DNA of 50,792 nucleotides from an uncultured Pseudomonadota bacterium (GTDB lineage Bacteria; Pseudomonadota; Alphaproteobacteria; UBA9219). Position 1 is the stretch's first letter. Every line of letters starts with the position of its first letter. The notes under the pieces are model-generated. The model worked only from the letters and a program-made list of their open reading frames with translations. It was not told the DNA's origin and did not search any database. The stretch covers positions 1 to 50,792 of the forward strand of contig CAIQVS010000332.1 of the NCBI GenBank assembly GCA_903875345.1, written 5' to 3'. Shown in pieces: positions 8,219-17,300 of this stretch. A program made the position numbers and the translations under genes.

Positions 8219-8796
8219 TGAATAAACGGTTTCTCCATTTCTGCCTTGCGTCCTGTCTTATGTTTTTGGTGGCGTGCGCCGATGACAGCGACAAGACCGA
8301 AGATACAGACAAGCACGAACCCCCGGCCCCCAAAACAGCCGAGGTTCTGCCAATCTGTCCACAAGTGGCGATTGTGAAGGAGCTTGAAGCGGTCAACGAC
8401 TACGCCGGTGAAACGCCGACCAAGGATCAACTCGTTGCCGCAGCGTTGATGCGTAATGTTGTGGGCACCTGCTCCTACGCCGATGCGGGGATAGATGTAA
8501 CATTTGATTTGAACTTCGCGGCTGAACGCGGCCCAAAACTTGGCGGATTGAAGGCCAGTTTCCCATTTTTCGTCGCTGTGGTTGCCCCAAACGCCACGGT
8601 TCTTAACAAGGAATTGATGACGCTTGAGCTTAAGTTTTCCAGCGACACTCCGTTTGCCGACCGCAGCGAGTCCCTGCATGTGTTGATTCCCATAGATAAA
8701 TCAAAGCGCTCAACCGGTCCGGATTATCAGGTATTGATGGGCTTTCAGTTGACCAAGGACCAGCTGGAACAGACGAAGAAAGAAACCATGCAATAG
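8215..8796 (+). CDS. Putative lipoprotein
   Basis: The 193-residue protein starts with a lipoprotein signal: basic NKR, a hydrophobic core, and a lipobox LVAC with the cysteine at residue 21. An acidic, proline-rich linker (DDSDKTEDTDKHEPPAPK) leads into a soluble domain with two cysteines (ICPQ and GTCSYAD) that could pair in the periplasm. The family is not recognised. The start codon overlaps the argD stop (TGA inside ATGATG), so translation is coupled to argD. The next residue after the lipobox cysteine is alanine, which in E. coli rules favours the outer membrane. Confidence 0.75.
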   Translation: MMNKRFLHFCLASCLMFLVACADDSDKTEDTDKHEPPAPKTAEVLPICPQVAIVKELEAVNDYAGETPTKDQLVAAALMRNVVGTCSYADAGIDVTFDLNFAAERGPKLGGLKASFPFFVAVVAPNATVLNKELMTLELKFSSDTPFADRSESLHVLIPIDKSKRSTGPDYQVLMGFQLTKDQLEQTKKETMQ

Positions 8797-8971
8797 CCTT
8801 GCTCTTGCAACGTCCAAGATCGTCCAGACGGCAACATCAGATGTTCCATATATGAAAACCAAAACCTAATCTCAAAATGCATTTGTTGTGCATTGCTTGA
8901 TAAAAATTGTTGCAACGAATGGAGTGCGCTTTTTACCATAGCGACTAACCCTTGAATTTACGGTTATAGGC

Positions 8972-10291
8972 ATGATTTCAATACCGAAGGTTAAAAATCA
9001 AAAATTCGCCATTCTCGGCCTTGGGAAATCGGGACTAGCGGCAGCGGCGAGCCTTGCCGCGAGCGGCGCGGAAATCGCTGTGTGGGACGACTCGACCGAA
9101 AGCCGCCAAGCTGCAGCCGAGACCGGATACCCGGTCGTCGATTTATCACAATCGGAGATCAGCGGCTTTCAGGCGCTGATCCTCTCGCCCGGCATTCCGC
9201 ACACGCACCCCAAGCCGCATCCGGTTGTCGTGCGATTCCGCGCCGCAAATGTTCCCATCTTCGGCGATGTCGAGCTTCTGTTTCGCGCCTGCCCCGACGC
9301 GACTTACGTAGGTATCACTGGAACCAACGGCAAATCCACGACGACGGCCTTGATCGGCCATATCCTGAAAGCGGCGGGACGCCGGGTTGAGGTCGGAGGC
9401 AATCTCGGCACTCCGGTCATGTCGTTCGAGCCCCTCGGAAAAAACGAGATTTATGTGCTGGAGCTGTCATCCTATCAGCTTGAGTTGATCCGGCAGAATC
9501 CGATGACCGTTGCCGTATTGCTGAACATCACACCCGACCATCTTGGACGACACGGCGGCATAGAAGGATATATGGCGGCCAAGGCGCGAATTTTCAATCT
9601 GGCGACAAAACCGCAGACGCTTATCATCGGATCGGGGGAACCGGAGACACGCGAACTTCTAGCGACGGCCAAAACACAATTGAATGTGCGCGTTATTCCA
9701 ATTGAGTCCGGCGGGCTGGAGAAACTCGTCGATCCCGCCACACTTCCCGCCCTGCCCGGACTGCATAACTGGCAGAACGCTTCGGCGGCTTTCCTCGCCT
9801 GTCGCGCGTTGGGTATTGAAACCGACGCCATTCTTCACGGTTTGCGGACATTTCCCGGCCTTGCGCATCGTCAACAATCGGTAGCAATGATCGACGGCGT
9901 TCGGTTCGTCAACGACAGCAAGGCGACCAATGCCGACGCAGCGTCCAAGGCTCTGGCGTGCTACAATGACATTTACTGGATCATCGGCGGACGCCCGAAG
10001 GAAGGCGGCCTGAGCGGACTCGAAGCCTTCGCGCCACGTATACGCCACGCCTTCATCATCGGCGAAGCAACCGAGGATTTCTCCACGTGGTGCGAAGGAC
10101 GAGTCCCTTACTCGCGCTGCGGAACATTGGAGATAGCCACCCGCGCCGCCGCCGAAATGGCTTGGCGCAACCGGATAGAGGACGCAGTCGTACTGCTCTC
10201 GCCCGCTTGCGCATCGTGGGATCAGTTTCAAAGCTTCGAACATCGTGGCAACACGTTCGCGGAAATCGTTCGCTCTCTGTCGAAACCTTGA
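8972..10291 (+). CDS. murD: UDP-N-acetylmuramoylalanine--D-glutamate ligase
   Basis: MurD adds D-glutamate to UDP-MurNAc-L-Ala in the cytoplasm, using ATP. The 439-residue product has the N-terminal UDP-binding Rossmann region (ILGLGKSGLAAAASLA), the ATP loop GITGTNGKST (114-123), the central-domain motif NITPDHLGRHGG, and the C-terminal ligase domain motif FVNDSKATN. It opens the peptidoglycan run but is not preceded by murE, murF or mraY, which usually lie upstream. After it the run is interrupted by scoAB. The start is the ATG at 8972. A gap of about 175 bases upstream carries no clear terminator or promoter. Confidence 0.96.
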   Translation: MISIPKVKNQKFAILGLGKSGLAAAASLAASGAEIAVWDDSTESRQAAAETGYPVVDLSQSEISGFQALILSPGIPHTHPKPHPVVVRFRAANVPIFGDVELLFRACPDATYVGITGTNGKSTTTALIGHILKAAGRRVEVGGNLGTPVMSFEPLGKNEIYVLELSSYQLELIRQNPMTVAVLLNITPDHLGRHGGIEGYMAAKARIFNLATKPQTLIIGSGEPETRELLATAKTQLNVRVIPIESGGLEKLVDPATLPALPGLHNWQNASAAFLACRALGIETDAILHGLRTFPGLAHRQQSVAMIDGVRFVNDSKATNADAASKALACYNDIYWIIGGRPKEGGLSGLEAFAPRIRHAFIIGEATEDFSTWCEGRVPYSRCGTLEIATRAAAEMAWRNRIEDAVVLLSPACASWDQFQSFEHRGNTFAEIVRSLSKP

Positions 10292-10396
10292 GAGTCACAG
10301 CCTCATGCCGCATCGCAGCATCTATTTTCCTTGACGCTCCGGAAAAGGATGCGGAGACTTCGCCGCGCAACGCAGACAGTTAAGTGGAGGGCATCC

Positions 10397-11095
10397 TTGG
10401 GCAAAATCAGGCAAGGCGCAGCGGAGGCTCTGGCCGGATTGCTGCAGGATGGCATAACCATCGCGGCAGGTGGATTCGGGCTTTGCGGAATTCCGGAGCA
10501 TTGCATTGAAGCGATCCGGCTTTCCGGTGTCAGAAATTTGACGGTGGTCAGCAACAACGCAGGCGTGGACGGTTTCGGCCTCGGCAAATTGATGGAAAAA
10601 GGGCAAATCCGGAAAATGATCTCGTCCTATGTCGGCGAGAACAAATTATTCGCCGAATTGTTCCTGTCCGGCAAGCTGGAAGTCGAATTCAATCCACAAG
10701 GCACTCTGGCCGAACGCATGCGCGCGGGCGGCGCGGGCATCGCCGGGTTTTACACCAAAACCGGCGTCGGAACGGTCGTGGCCGAGGGCAAGGAAGTGCG
10801 CGAATTCGATGGGCAGAAATATGTGCTTGAACGTGGGTTGATCTGCGATCTCGCGATTGTTAAAGCGCAACGAGGCGATACCGAGGGCAACCTCGTGTAC
10901 CGCAAAACGGCGCGGAATTTTAATCCGCTCGCGGCGATATGCGGGAAAGTCACGGTGGCCGAGGTCGAGGAACTGGTTCCCGTCGGTCAACTCGACGCCG
11001 ACTCTATCCACACGCCCGGCATTTTCGTGCAGCACCTGTTCAAAGGCGAGCATTTTGAGAAGCGGATTGAACAGCGCACCGTTCGTAAAGCCTGA
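10397..11095 (+). CDS. scoA: 3-oxoacid CoA-transferase subunit A
   Basis: Subunit A of succinyl-CoA:3-oxoacid CoA-transferase moves CoA from succinyl-CoA to acetoacetate, for use of ketone bodies and PHB-derived acetoacetate. The family motif GGFGLCGIPE lies near the N-terminus, followed by SNNAG and the mid-protein signature ERMRAGGAGIAGFYT. The start is taken as TTG at 10397 because GGAGG (10386-10390) stands six bases upstream and the resulting 232 residues equal the family length. The upstream ATG at 10331 has no ribosome site and adds a basic run foreign to the family. It is placed between murD and ftsW, which is unusual. Confidence 0.93.
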   Translation: MGKIRQGAAEALAGLLQDGITIAAGGFGLCGIPEHCIEAIRLSGVRNLTVVSNNAGVDGFGLGKLMEKGQIRKMISSYVGENKLFAELFLSGKLEVEFNPQGTLAERMRAGGAGIAGFYTKTGVGTVVAEGKEVREFDGQKYVLERGLICDLAIVKAQRGDTEGNLVYRKTARNFNPLAAICGKVTVAEVEELVPVGQLDADSIHTPGIFVQHLFKGEHFEKRIEQRTVRKA

Positions 11096-11118
11096 AGCGC
11101 TCACCTTGAGGAGGGATC

Positions 11119-11754
11119 ATGCCTTGGACACGTGAAGAGATGGCCGCCCGCGCGGCTAGGGAACTGCAGGAAGGGTTCTACATTAATCTCGGAATCGGCA
11201 TTCCGACGCTTGTGGCAAATTACATTCCAGAGGGCATGAATGTCGTCTTGCAAAGCGAGAACGGGATGCTCGGCATCGGGCCATTTCCGACCGAAGCCGA
11301 AGTCGATCCCGACCTCATCAACGCGGGTAAGCAAACGGTGACGCAATTGCCGTCCTCCAGTTTTTTCGACAGCGCAACTTCGTTTGCCATGATTCGCGAT
11401 GGGCATGTCGATCTTGCGATTCTCGGCGCGATGCAGGTGTCGGAGACCGGCGACATCGCCAACTGGATGATTCCCGGCAAAATGGTCAAGGGCATGGGCG
11501 GCGCGATGGATCTCGTCGCCGGGGTCAAGCGTGTGATCGTCCTCATGGAACACAACGCCAAAGACGAGGCCAAGCTGGTCAAGAAATGCAACCTGCCATT
11601 AACCGGAACGGGGGTCGTCAACAAAGTCATCACCGACCTCGGCGAGTTTGAATTTAGCAAAGAAGGGCTGACGTTAATCGCACTCGCTCCCAACATCACG
11701 GTTGATGAAATCAAACACCGCACCGAGGCGAGTTTCAATGTTGCATTGCATTAG
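11119..11754 (+). CDS. scoB: 3-oxoacid CoA-transferase subunit B
   Basis: Subunit B carries the catalytic glutamate, here Glu47 in the motif [11 protein letters not shown], which forms the acyl-glutamate and glutamyl-CoA intermediates. The N-terminal NLGIGIPT loop and the segment [15 protein letters not shown] are typical. The length of 211 residues is normal. GAGGAGGG stands a few bases before the ATG. It follows scoA by 23 bases and the two form the A2B2 enzyme. A 94-base gap with two small hairpins (CTCCTGCGTGCGGGAG and ACCGTTATTGCGGT) separates it from ftsW; neither has a T-run. Confidence 0.95.
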   Translation: MPWTREEMAARAARELQEGFYINLGIGIPTLVANYIPEGMNVVLQSENGMLGIGPFPTEAEVDPDLINAGKQTVTQLPSSSFFDSATSFAMIRDGHVDLAILGAMQVSETGDIANWMIPGKMVKGMGGAMDLVAGVKRVIVLMEHNAKDEAKLVKKCNLPLTGTGVVNKVITDLGEFEFSKEGLTLIALAPNITVDEIKHRTEASFNVALH

Positions 11755-11848
11755 GTTGGAGCCGTTGTTTGAGATATGAAGGTTCGGGTAAGATCGGTCT
11801 GTCTCTCTCCTGCGTGCGGGAGGAAAACATCACCGTTATTGCGGTTAA

Positions 11849-12994
11849 ATGGCTTCTCATTTTTTGCGTGTCGTTTCCATGATCTCCTTCGCACGTTCTG
11901 ATCAATCTATCCTAGGTCGCTGGTGGTGGACGGTGGATCGCTGGACGCTGGCGGCGCTGGCGGCGATTATCGGCTTTGGCATTTTGCTGATTCAGGCCGC
12001 GACGCCCGCCGTGGCGATCAAACACGGACTCGATAATTTTTATTTTGTAGAACGGCATCTGCTGATGCTGGTCATCGCCGTGGGCATTATTTTCGGCGTA
12101 TCCCTGTTGTCGCCACGGCAGATACGATGGCTGGCGGTCGGCGGGTTAATGGTGACCCTGCCTCTTCTGATCGCAACGCCTTTTATCGGCACAGAAATTA
12201 AGGGCGCGGTGCGCTGGATTCACCTGCCCGGATTATCGATACAACCGTCCGAATTCGTTAAACCATTTTTCGCCGTGGTCGCTGCATGGCTGTTCGCCCG
12301 CCAATGTGAACGCAAGGGGTTTCCGGCGCTTAGCGTCAACTTTTCTCTTTATGGCACCATTGTGGTGTTCCTGCTGATGCAACCCGACATCGGCATGACG
12401 GCACTGACGACAGCCATGTGGCTCGGACAATTCTTCTTCGCCGGATTGCCTCTCGTGCTGGTTGGTGTTTCTTGCGTCGTTGGCGTTATCGGATTATTCG
12501 CCGCCTACTACACATTCCCCCATTTCACCTCACGAATGGATCGGTTCCTGAGCCACAGTGGCGACACATACCAAGTCGATCGCGCTCAGGATGCGTTTAT
12601 GAACGGAGGACTGTTCGGCACCGGGCCGGGAGCAGGCACGGTCAAGCTGACAATCCCCGATGCGCATGCGGATTTTGTTTTCGCCGTGGCCGGTGAAGAG
12701 CTTGGGTTACTCTGGTGTCTCGTCATTATCGCGTTATTTGCCTTCATTATCGGACGCGGATTCTGGCGGTTGCGCCATGAAAACAGTCTCTTTGTCGTCT
12801 TGGCAACAGCGGGACTTCTTATTGAATTTGGCCTGCAGGCCGTCATCAACATGGCTTCGACGCTGCGACTAATGCCTGCCAAGGGCATGACGTTGCCCTT
12901 CATCTCTTACGGCGGGTCGTCCCTCTGGGCGCTGGCCTTCGGGATGGGGATGTTGCTGGCGCTGACCCGGAAGCGGTTCGGGGAACGGGAGTAG
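11849..12994 (+). CDS. ftsW: Septal peptidoglycan polymerase FtsW
   Basis: FtsW is the SEDS-family glycosyltransferase that polymerises lipid II at the division septum with its partner PBP3 (FtsI). The 381-residue sequence has about ten membrane segments, the conserved SEFVKP loop, and the C-terminal signature PAKGMTLPFISYGGSS. The ATG at 11849 lacks a clear ribosome site; a second ATG at 11879 is possible and would remove ten residues. ftsI is absent from the window. The 3' end overlaps, antisense, the end of the unknown minus-strand gene. RodA, the elongation counterpart, is found about 27 kb further on. Confidence 0.93.
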   Translation: MASHFLRVVSMISFARSDQSILGRWWWTVDRWTLAALAAIIGFGILLIQAATPAVAIKHGLDNFYFVERHLLMLVIAVGIIFGVSLLSPRQIRWLAVGGLMVTLPLLIATPFIGTEIKGAVRWIHLPGLSIQPSEFVKPFFAVVAAWLFARQCERKGFPALSVNFSLYGTIVVFLLMQPDIGMTALTTAMWLGQFFFAGLPLVLVGVSCVVGVIGLFAAYYTFPHFTSRMDRFLSHSGDTYQVDRAQDAFMNGGLFGTGPGAGTVKLTIPDAHADFVFAVAGEELGLLWCLVIIALFAFIIGRGFWRLRHENSLFVVLATAGLLIEFGLQAVINMASTLRLMPAKGMTLPFISYGGSSLWALAFGMGMLLALTRKRFGERE

Positions 12995-13471
12995 CTCGGC
13001 GCTTGGAGGAGACGGAAAAACCCTTTGAAGCATTTCTCTCATGGCAAGAAGCAGTTGACCTTCGAAATGTTCGGAAAACTCAAATAATCTTGCTTCTCCT
13101 CTAATTATAGCAACTGCCCCTTCGTTCGTTGTTCGTGCAAGGGGTTTGAATAAACCCATCCAAACTTCTTGGCGAGGACTATCAGCCGATGCACTTATTA
13201 TTGCAACGGGCATCAACACTGTTGGTTTACTGACATCGGCGGCGAACACATCGGCAACAAATCGTGAAATACCATAGCGCCGATCTCCTTTGGCATAAGT
13301 CGCTAGATCGGGGCAGCACAGTTGAAATATTGTGGTGGGAAATTCTTCGGCAAGAGTAGCAAAAACACGCCCCAATAAATCACGCGCTGTTTTTTGAAAA
13401 TCCTGCAGTGGAATTACGCTTTGTGCTGTCTCTGTACCCGAAAAAAAATAACCCAACGATCCATCCGCCAT
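12869..13471 (-). CDS. Hypothetical protein, tail antisense to ftsW
   Basis: The frame encodes 200 residues and interrupts the peptidoglycan run on the opposite strand. Residues 1-155 look like real protein (DFQKTARDLLGRVFATLAEEF, FVADVFAADVSKPTVLMP and HFEGQLLLAMREMLQRVF). The last forty or so are the antisense of the ftsW 3' end, are rich in proline and charged residues, and are probably not part of the original protein. The ATG at 13471 has GGGAG nine bases upstream, and TATAAT lies on the same strand at 13491-13486. Codons are A/T-richer than the flanking mur genes. Function unknown; an inserted gene with a lost or altered 3' end is the simplest reading. Confidence 0.5.
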   Translation of the reverse strand: MADGSLGYFFSGTETAQSVIPLQDFQKTARDLLGRVFATLAEEFPTTIFQLCCPDLATYAKGDRRYGISRFVADVFAADVSKPTVLMPVAIISASADSPRQEVWMGLFKPLARTTNEGAVAIIRGEARLFEFSEHFEGQLLLAMREMLQRVFPSPPSAELLPFPEPLPGQRQQHPHPEGQRPEGRPAVRDEGQRHALGRH

Positions 13472-13598
13472 GCAGCAATACTCCCATTATATGGTTGCAA
13501 CGATAAATCCTGCCTTATCAAAATTCGTGACACAATCCCAATTTTTACTTTCACGCAAAAAACGTTTGGCGATCGGATTCGTTATGGTTAATACCTAG

Positions 13599-14717
13599 AT
13601 GACGATGTCTCGATCTTCTCCCCTTATCGTATTAGCTGCGGGCGGCACCGGCGGCCATATGTTCCCCGCCGAAGCTCTGGCGCGCGAGCTTCTAGCGCGG
13701 GGGCTGCGCGTCGCGTTGATTACCGACAAGCGCGGCGGCAAGTTCAGCGACGACATGCCAGTCCAAGTCTACCGCGTCCATGCGGCGGCGATGGGGCGCA
13801 GCCTGATAGGCAAGTTTCGCAGCATCCTGACAATGGGACTCGGCGTCTTTCAGGCCGAGCATTATTTACGCAAGCTCCGCCCAGCGGCCGTTGTCGGCTT
13901 CGGCGGCTATCCCTCTGCGCCAACGCTTTATGGGGCGGTGGGCATGAATATCCCCATCGTCCTACACGAACAGAACGCCGTTCTTGGACGCGCCAACTGT
14001 GTTATGATGAACAAAGCCAAGATCATCGCCACGTCATTTTCCCATGTCGTCGGGCTCAAGCCACCGTCGCATGTGCGTTTGGTGCAGACTGGCAACCCCG
14101 TGCGTCCAGCCTTCGTCGCCTTGCGCAACGAGCCCTATCCCGTCTTGGCCGATGGCGAGCCAATACGGATTCTGGTCTTGGGGGGCAGCCTCGGCGCTCT
14201 GGTGTTCGGCAAAGTCGTGCCCGAAGCCTTGGTGATGTTGCCGGATGCGTTGCGCCGTCGGGTCGTCGTCGCCCAGCAATGCCGCAAGGAGAATATTGAG
14301 GTGGCACGCGCCGCCTATGCCGCCGCCGGACTGGATGTCGAGCTGGCGACTTTCTTCAACGACGTGCCGGAGCGCATGGCCGCCGCGCATCTGGTCATTT
14401 GCCGTGCCGGAGGCTCGACGATTGCCGAATTGATGGCGGTCGGACGCCCCGCGATCCTCGTGCCTTTTCCGCACGGCCACGCCGGAGAACAGACGGCCAA
14501 CGCCGAAGCACTGGCCGAGGCCGGAGGAGCGTGGCTGATCCCCGAATCCGCCTTGACCCCGGAAACCTTGGCAATCCGGCTGGAATCCCTGATGGCGCTG
14601 CCTGAAACCCTCGTCCGGACGGCTGCCGCCGCCCGCGCCGCCGGACGCATAACGGCGGCTGAAAATCTGGCGGATTGCGTGACGGAGGCAATGGGAGGGT
14701 CAGAGATCGGGAATTAG
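13599..14717 (+). CDS. murG: Undecaprenyldiphospho-muramoylpentapeptide beta-N-acetylglucosaminyltransferase
   Basis: MurG adds GlcNAc to lipid I to make lipid II at the inner face of the membrane. This is a GT-B fold protein of 372 residues. The first glycine loop GGTGGH is at 15-20, the acceptor-domain histidine region is VLHEQNAVLGRAN, the second loop is GGSLGA (usually GGSQGA), and the UDP-GlcNAc site is CRAGGSTIAEL followed by the GEQTANA segment. Two ATGs (13599 and 13605) are possible and neither has a clear ribosome site. It begins after the inserted minus-strand gene and is followed closely by murC. Confidence 0.95.
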   Translation: MTMSRSSPLIVLAAGGTGGHMFPAEALARELLARGLRVALITDKRGGKFSDDMPVQVYRVHAAAMGRSLIGKFRSILTMGLGVFQAEHYLRKLRPAAVVGFGGYPSAPTLYGAVGMNIPIVLHEQNAVLGRANCVMMNKAKIIATSFSHVVGLKPPSHVRLVQTGNPVRPAFVALRNEPYPVLADGEPIRILVLGGSLGALVFGKVVPEALVMLPDALRRRVVVAQQCRKENIEVARAAYAAAGLDVELATFFNDVPERMAAAHLVICRAGGSTIAELMAVGRPAILVPFPHGHAGEQTANAEALAEAGGAWLIPESALTPETLAIRLESLMALPETLVRTAAAARAAGRITAAENLADCVTEAMGGSEIGN

Positions 14718-14807
14718 AGGCTGGAATTGGTGAAAGAGCCGTTGTTTACCACCGTCGTTTCAGGTGATAATGACCTCGTTCTTGCTAACCTCAAACTCCA
14801 GACCCCC

Positions 14808-16271
14808 ATGAACCGCACCCTTCCCTCCGCTCCGCGTCAATTCAGCCCGATGTCAATCGGCGTTATCCATTTCATCGGCATCGGCGGCATCGGCATGAGC
14901 GGCATTGCCGAAATTCTGCATAACCTCGGCTATCAGGTGCAGGGCAGCGACCTGACTGACAACGCCAACGTCAAGCGTCTGCGCGGCAAGGGCGTCGCGA
15001 TTCACATCGGGCATAAAGCCGAGAATCTGGGAGCAGCGAGCGTCGTCGTCGTCTCCTCCGCCGTCAAGCGCGACAATCCCGAACTCATCGCCGCGCGCGA
15101 ATCCTTGCTGCCCATCGTGCGACGCGCCGAAATGCTCGGCGAACTGATGCGGCTGAAATGGTCGGTTGCTATCGGCGGCACGCACGGCAAAACCACCACC
15201 ACATCCTTGATTGCGACCTTGTTCGACACGGCGGGACTCGATCCGACAGTCATCAACGGCGGCATCATCAACGCCTATGGCACCAACGCGCGCCTCGGCT
15301 CCGGCGACTGGATGGTGGTGGAATCGGATGAATCCGACGGCAGCTTTACGAAACTGCCCGCGACCGTCGCCATCGTCACCAACATCGATCCCGAGCATAT
15401 GGATCATTACCGTGATTTCGACGCCGTGCGTCATGCCTATGATACCTTCGTGCAGAACATTCCCTTCTACGGCTTCGCCGTGCTGTGCATCGATCATCCC
15501 GAAGTGCAGGAGATGATCGCCCGCGTCCACGACCGCCGCATCGTCACTTACGGATTTTCACCGCAAGCGGATGTTCGCGCCGTCAACATCGAAGCCCGCC
15601 CCGATGGCTCGCGCTTTGATGTCGTTGTTGCCGACCGGAAGAACGACACACCCCGCACGATCGAAGGGTTTTTCCTGAGTGTCATCGGCCAGCACAATGT
15701 CCAGAATTCTCTGGCGGCGATTGCCGTCGGCTTGCAGCTCGGCTTTTCGGATCAAGTTTTGCGCGCCGCCTTCAGCAAATTCGAAGGCGTCAAGCGCCGC
15801 TTTACCCGCACCGGCAACGTCAACGGCGTGACAATCGTCGATGATTACGGCCATCATCCGGTCGAAATCGCCGCAACGCTGAAAGCGGCGCAGCAAGCCA
15901 AAGGCGCGACGGGACGCATCATCGCCGTGATGCAGCCACACCGCTACACGCGCTTGTCCAGCCTGTTCAAGGACTTCTGCACCTGCTTCAACGACGCCGA
16001 CACCGTGATCGTCGCCGATGTCTATCCCGCCGGAGAACAACCGATCGACGGAGCCAACCGCGACGCTCTGGTCGAGGGCTTGCGTGACCACGGCCACCGC
16101 GACGTTCACGCCCTGCCCGATCCGCAGCAGCTCGCGCCGATGATCGCCGCCATCGCCAAGCCGCAGGATTACGTCGTCTGCCTCGGCGCTGGTTCGATCA
16201 GCGCATGGGCGCACGCCCTCCCTGCCGAGCTTGAGGCGCTGCAAGCAAAAACGGCAAAGCGGGCTTCCTAA
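14808..16271 (+). CDS. murC: UDP-N-acetylmuramate--L-alanine ligase
   Basis: MurC adds L-alanine to UDP-MurNAc with ATP. It has the N-terminal GIGGIGMSG loop (24-32), the ATP loop [11 protein letters not shown] from residue 123, the mid-domain motif [20 protein letters not shown], and the C-terminal DDYGHHPVE. The ATG at 14808 gives 487 residues; MurC proteins usually start shortly before the IHFxGIGGIG segment. The ATG at 14850 is an alternative, and the longer frame from the TTG at 14727 is rejected because its extra residues are not family-like. Its leader contains CCTCAAACTCC, also seen before apt. Confidence 0.95.
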   Translation: MNRTLPSAPRQFSPMSIGVIHFIGIGGIGMSGIAEILHNLGYQVQGSDLTDNANVKRLRGKGVAIHIGHKAENLGAASVVVVSSAVKRDNPELIAARESLLPIVRRAEMLGELMRLKWSVAIGGTHGKTTTTSLIATLFDTAGLDPTVINGGIINAYGTNARLGSGDWMVVESDESDGSFTKLPATVAIVTNIDPEHMDHYRDFDAVRHAYDTFVQNIPFYGFAVLCIDHPEVQEMIARVHDRRIVTYGFSPQADVRAVNIEARPDGSRFDVVVADRKNDTPRTIEGFFLSVIGQHNVQNSLAAIAVGLQLGFSDQVLRAAFSKFEGVKRRFTRTGNVNGVTIVDDYGHHPVEIAATLKAAQQAKGATGRIIAVMQPHRYTRLSSLFKDFCTCFNDADTVIVADVYPAGEQPIDGANRDALVEGLRDHGHRDVHALPDPQQLAPMIAAIAKPQDYVVCLGAGSISAWAHALPAELEALQAKTAKRAS

Positions 16272-16319
16272 AGCCTACCACGGCGAGTAGATTATCGCCC
16301 ATACAAGCTGTGGACTTTT

Positions 16320-17300
16320 ATGTTGACCAAACGCATCGAACATCCAAACGGCCTTCGCGCCGATGATTTTCCGGACGAGGGGCTTCTGGAACGTCTGCCC
16401 CAAGTGCGCGGCAAGATGATTCCGAACGAACCTTTAGCCGAGCAGACATGGTTCCGCGTCGGCGGTCCGGCGGAGGCTCTGTTCCGTCCGGCGGACGAAG
16501 CCGACCTCACCCACTTTCTCGCCCATTGCCCCGCCGATATTCCCGTGACGGTCATCGGCGTCGCTTCCAACCTTTTGGTGCGCGACGGCGGCGTGCCGGG
16601 GGTTGTCATTCGCCTCGGACCTGCCTTCTCGCGCATCAAGATCGACGGCGCGTTGCTGACGGTCGGCGCGGGAACAATCGATTTGAACGTGGCGCGCTCG
16701 GCGCAAGCCTCCGGTATCGCGGGGCTGGAATTTCTGTCAGGCATTCCCGGCACCGTCGGCGGCGGCATCCGCATGAACGCCGGAGCCTACCACCGCGAGT
16801 TCAAGGACATCGTCGTGCAAGCCGACGCGCTGGACCGGCAGGGCAACCGCCATACCTTGTTTCATAACCAAATCGGTTTCTCCTATCGCCATACAACGGC
16901 GCCCAACGACATGATTTTTGTCTCCGCCATGTTGCAGGGCGAGGCGGGCGATCCGGACGAAATCGCCAAGCGGATGCAGGACATCCAGAAATCCCGCGCC
17001 GCGTCGCAACCGATCCGCGAAAAGACGGGCGGCTCAACGTTTGCCAACCCCGATAACGATCCCCAGAAACGCAAGGCGTGGCAATTAATCGAAGCCGCCG
17101 GTTGTCGCGGACTGAAGATCGGGCAAGCGAAAGTATCCGACAAACACTGTAATTTTCTTATCAACACCGGCAAGGCCACGGCGGCGGAAATCGAACATCT
17201 CGGCGAAGAAGTGCGCCGACGCGTGCGCGAAAAATTCGGCGTCGAGCTGCGCTGGGAAATCAAGCGGATCGGCGTGACCGCGCAGGAGAGAATCTCATGA
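16320..17300 (+). CDS. murB: UDP-N-acetylenolpyruvoylglucosamine reductase
   Basis: MurB is the FAD enzyme that reduces UDP-GlcNAc-enolpyruvate to UDP-MurNAc. The FAD-binding segments TWFRVGGPAEA and IGVASNLLVRDGG, the loop SGIPGTVGGGIRMNAGAY, and the catalytic serine in KTGGSTFANP (Ser239) are all present. The YRHT motif (189-192) and the later DKHCNFLINTG segment place it in the MurB class with the shorter C-terminal domain. At 326 residues it is normal for alphaproteobacteria. Its TGA overlaps the ddl start codon (ATGA at 17297), indicating coupled translation. murA is not in the window. Confidence 0.96.
   Translation: MLTKRIEHPNGLRADDFPDEGLLERLPQVRGKMIPNEPLAEQTWFRVGGPAEALFRPADEADLTHFLAHCPADIPVTVIGVASNLLVRDGGVPGVVIRLGPAFSRIKIDGALLTVGAGTIDLNVARSAQASGIAGLEFLSGIPGTVGGGIRMNAGAYHREFKDIVVQADALDRQGNRHTLFHNQIGFSYRHTTAPNDMIFVSAMLQGEAGDPDEIAKRMQDIQKSRAASQPIREKTGGSTFANPDNDPQKRKAWQLIEAAGCRGLKIGQAKVSDKHCNFLINTGKATAAEIEHLGEEVRRRVREKFGVELRWEIKRIGVTAQERIS

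Noticed and set aside
11755-11848. Terminator after scoB
   Set aside because: Two small hairpins exist but neither is followed by a T-run and both stems are short.
14727-14807. Upstream extension of murC from a TTG
   Set aside because: The extra residues are not family-like, and an ATG lies nearer to the conserved glycine loop.
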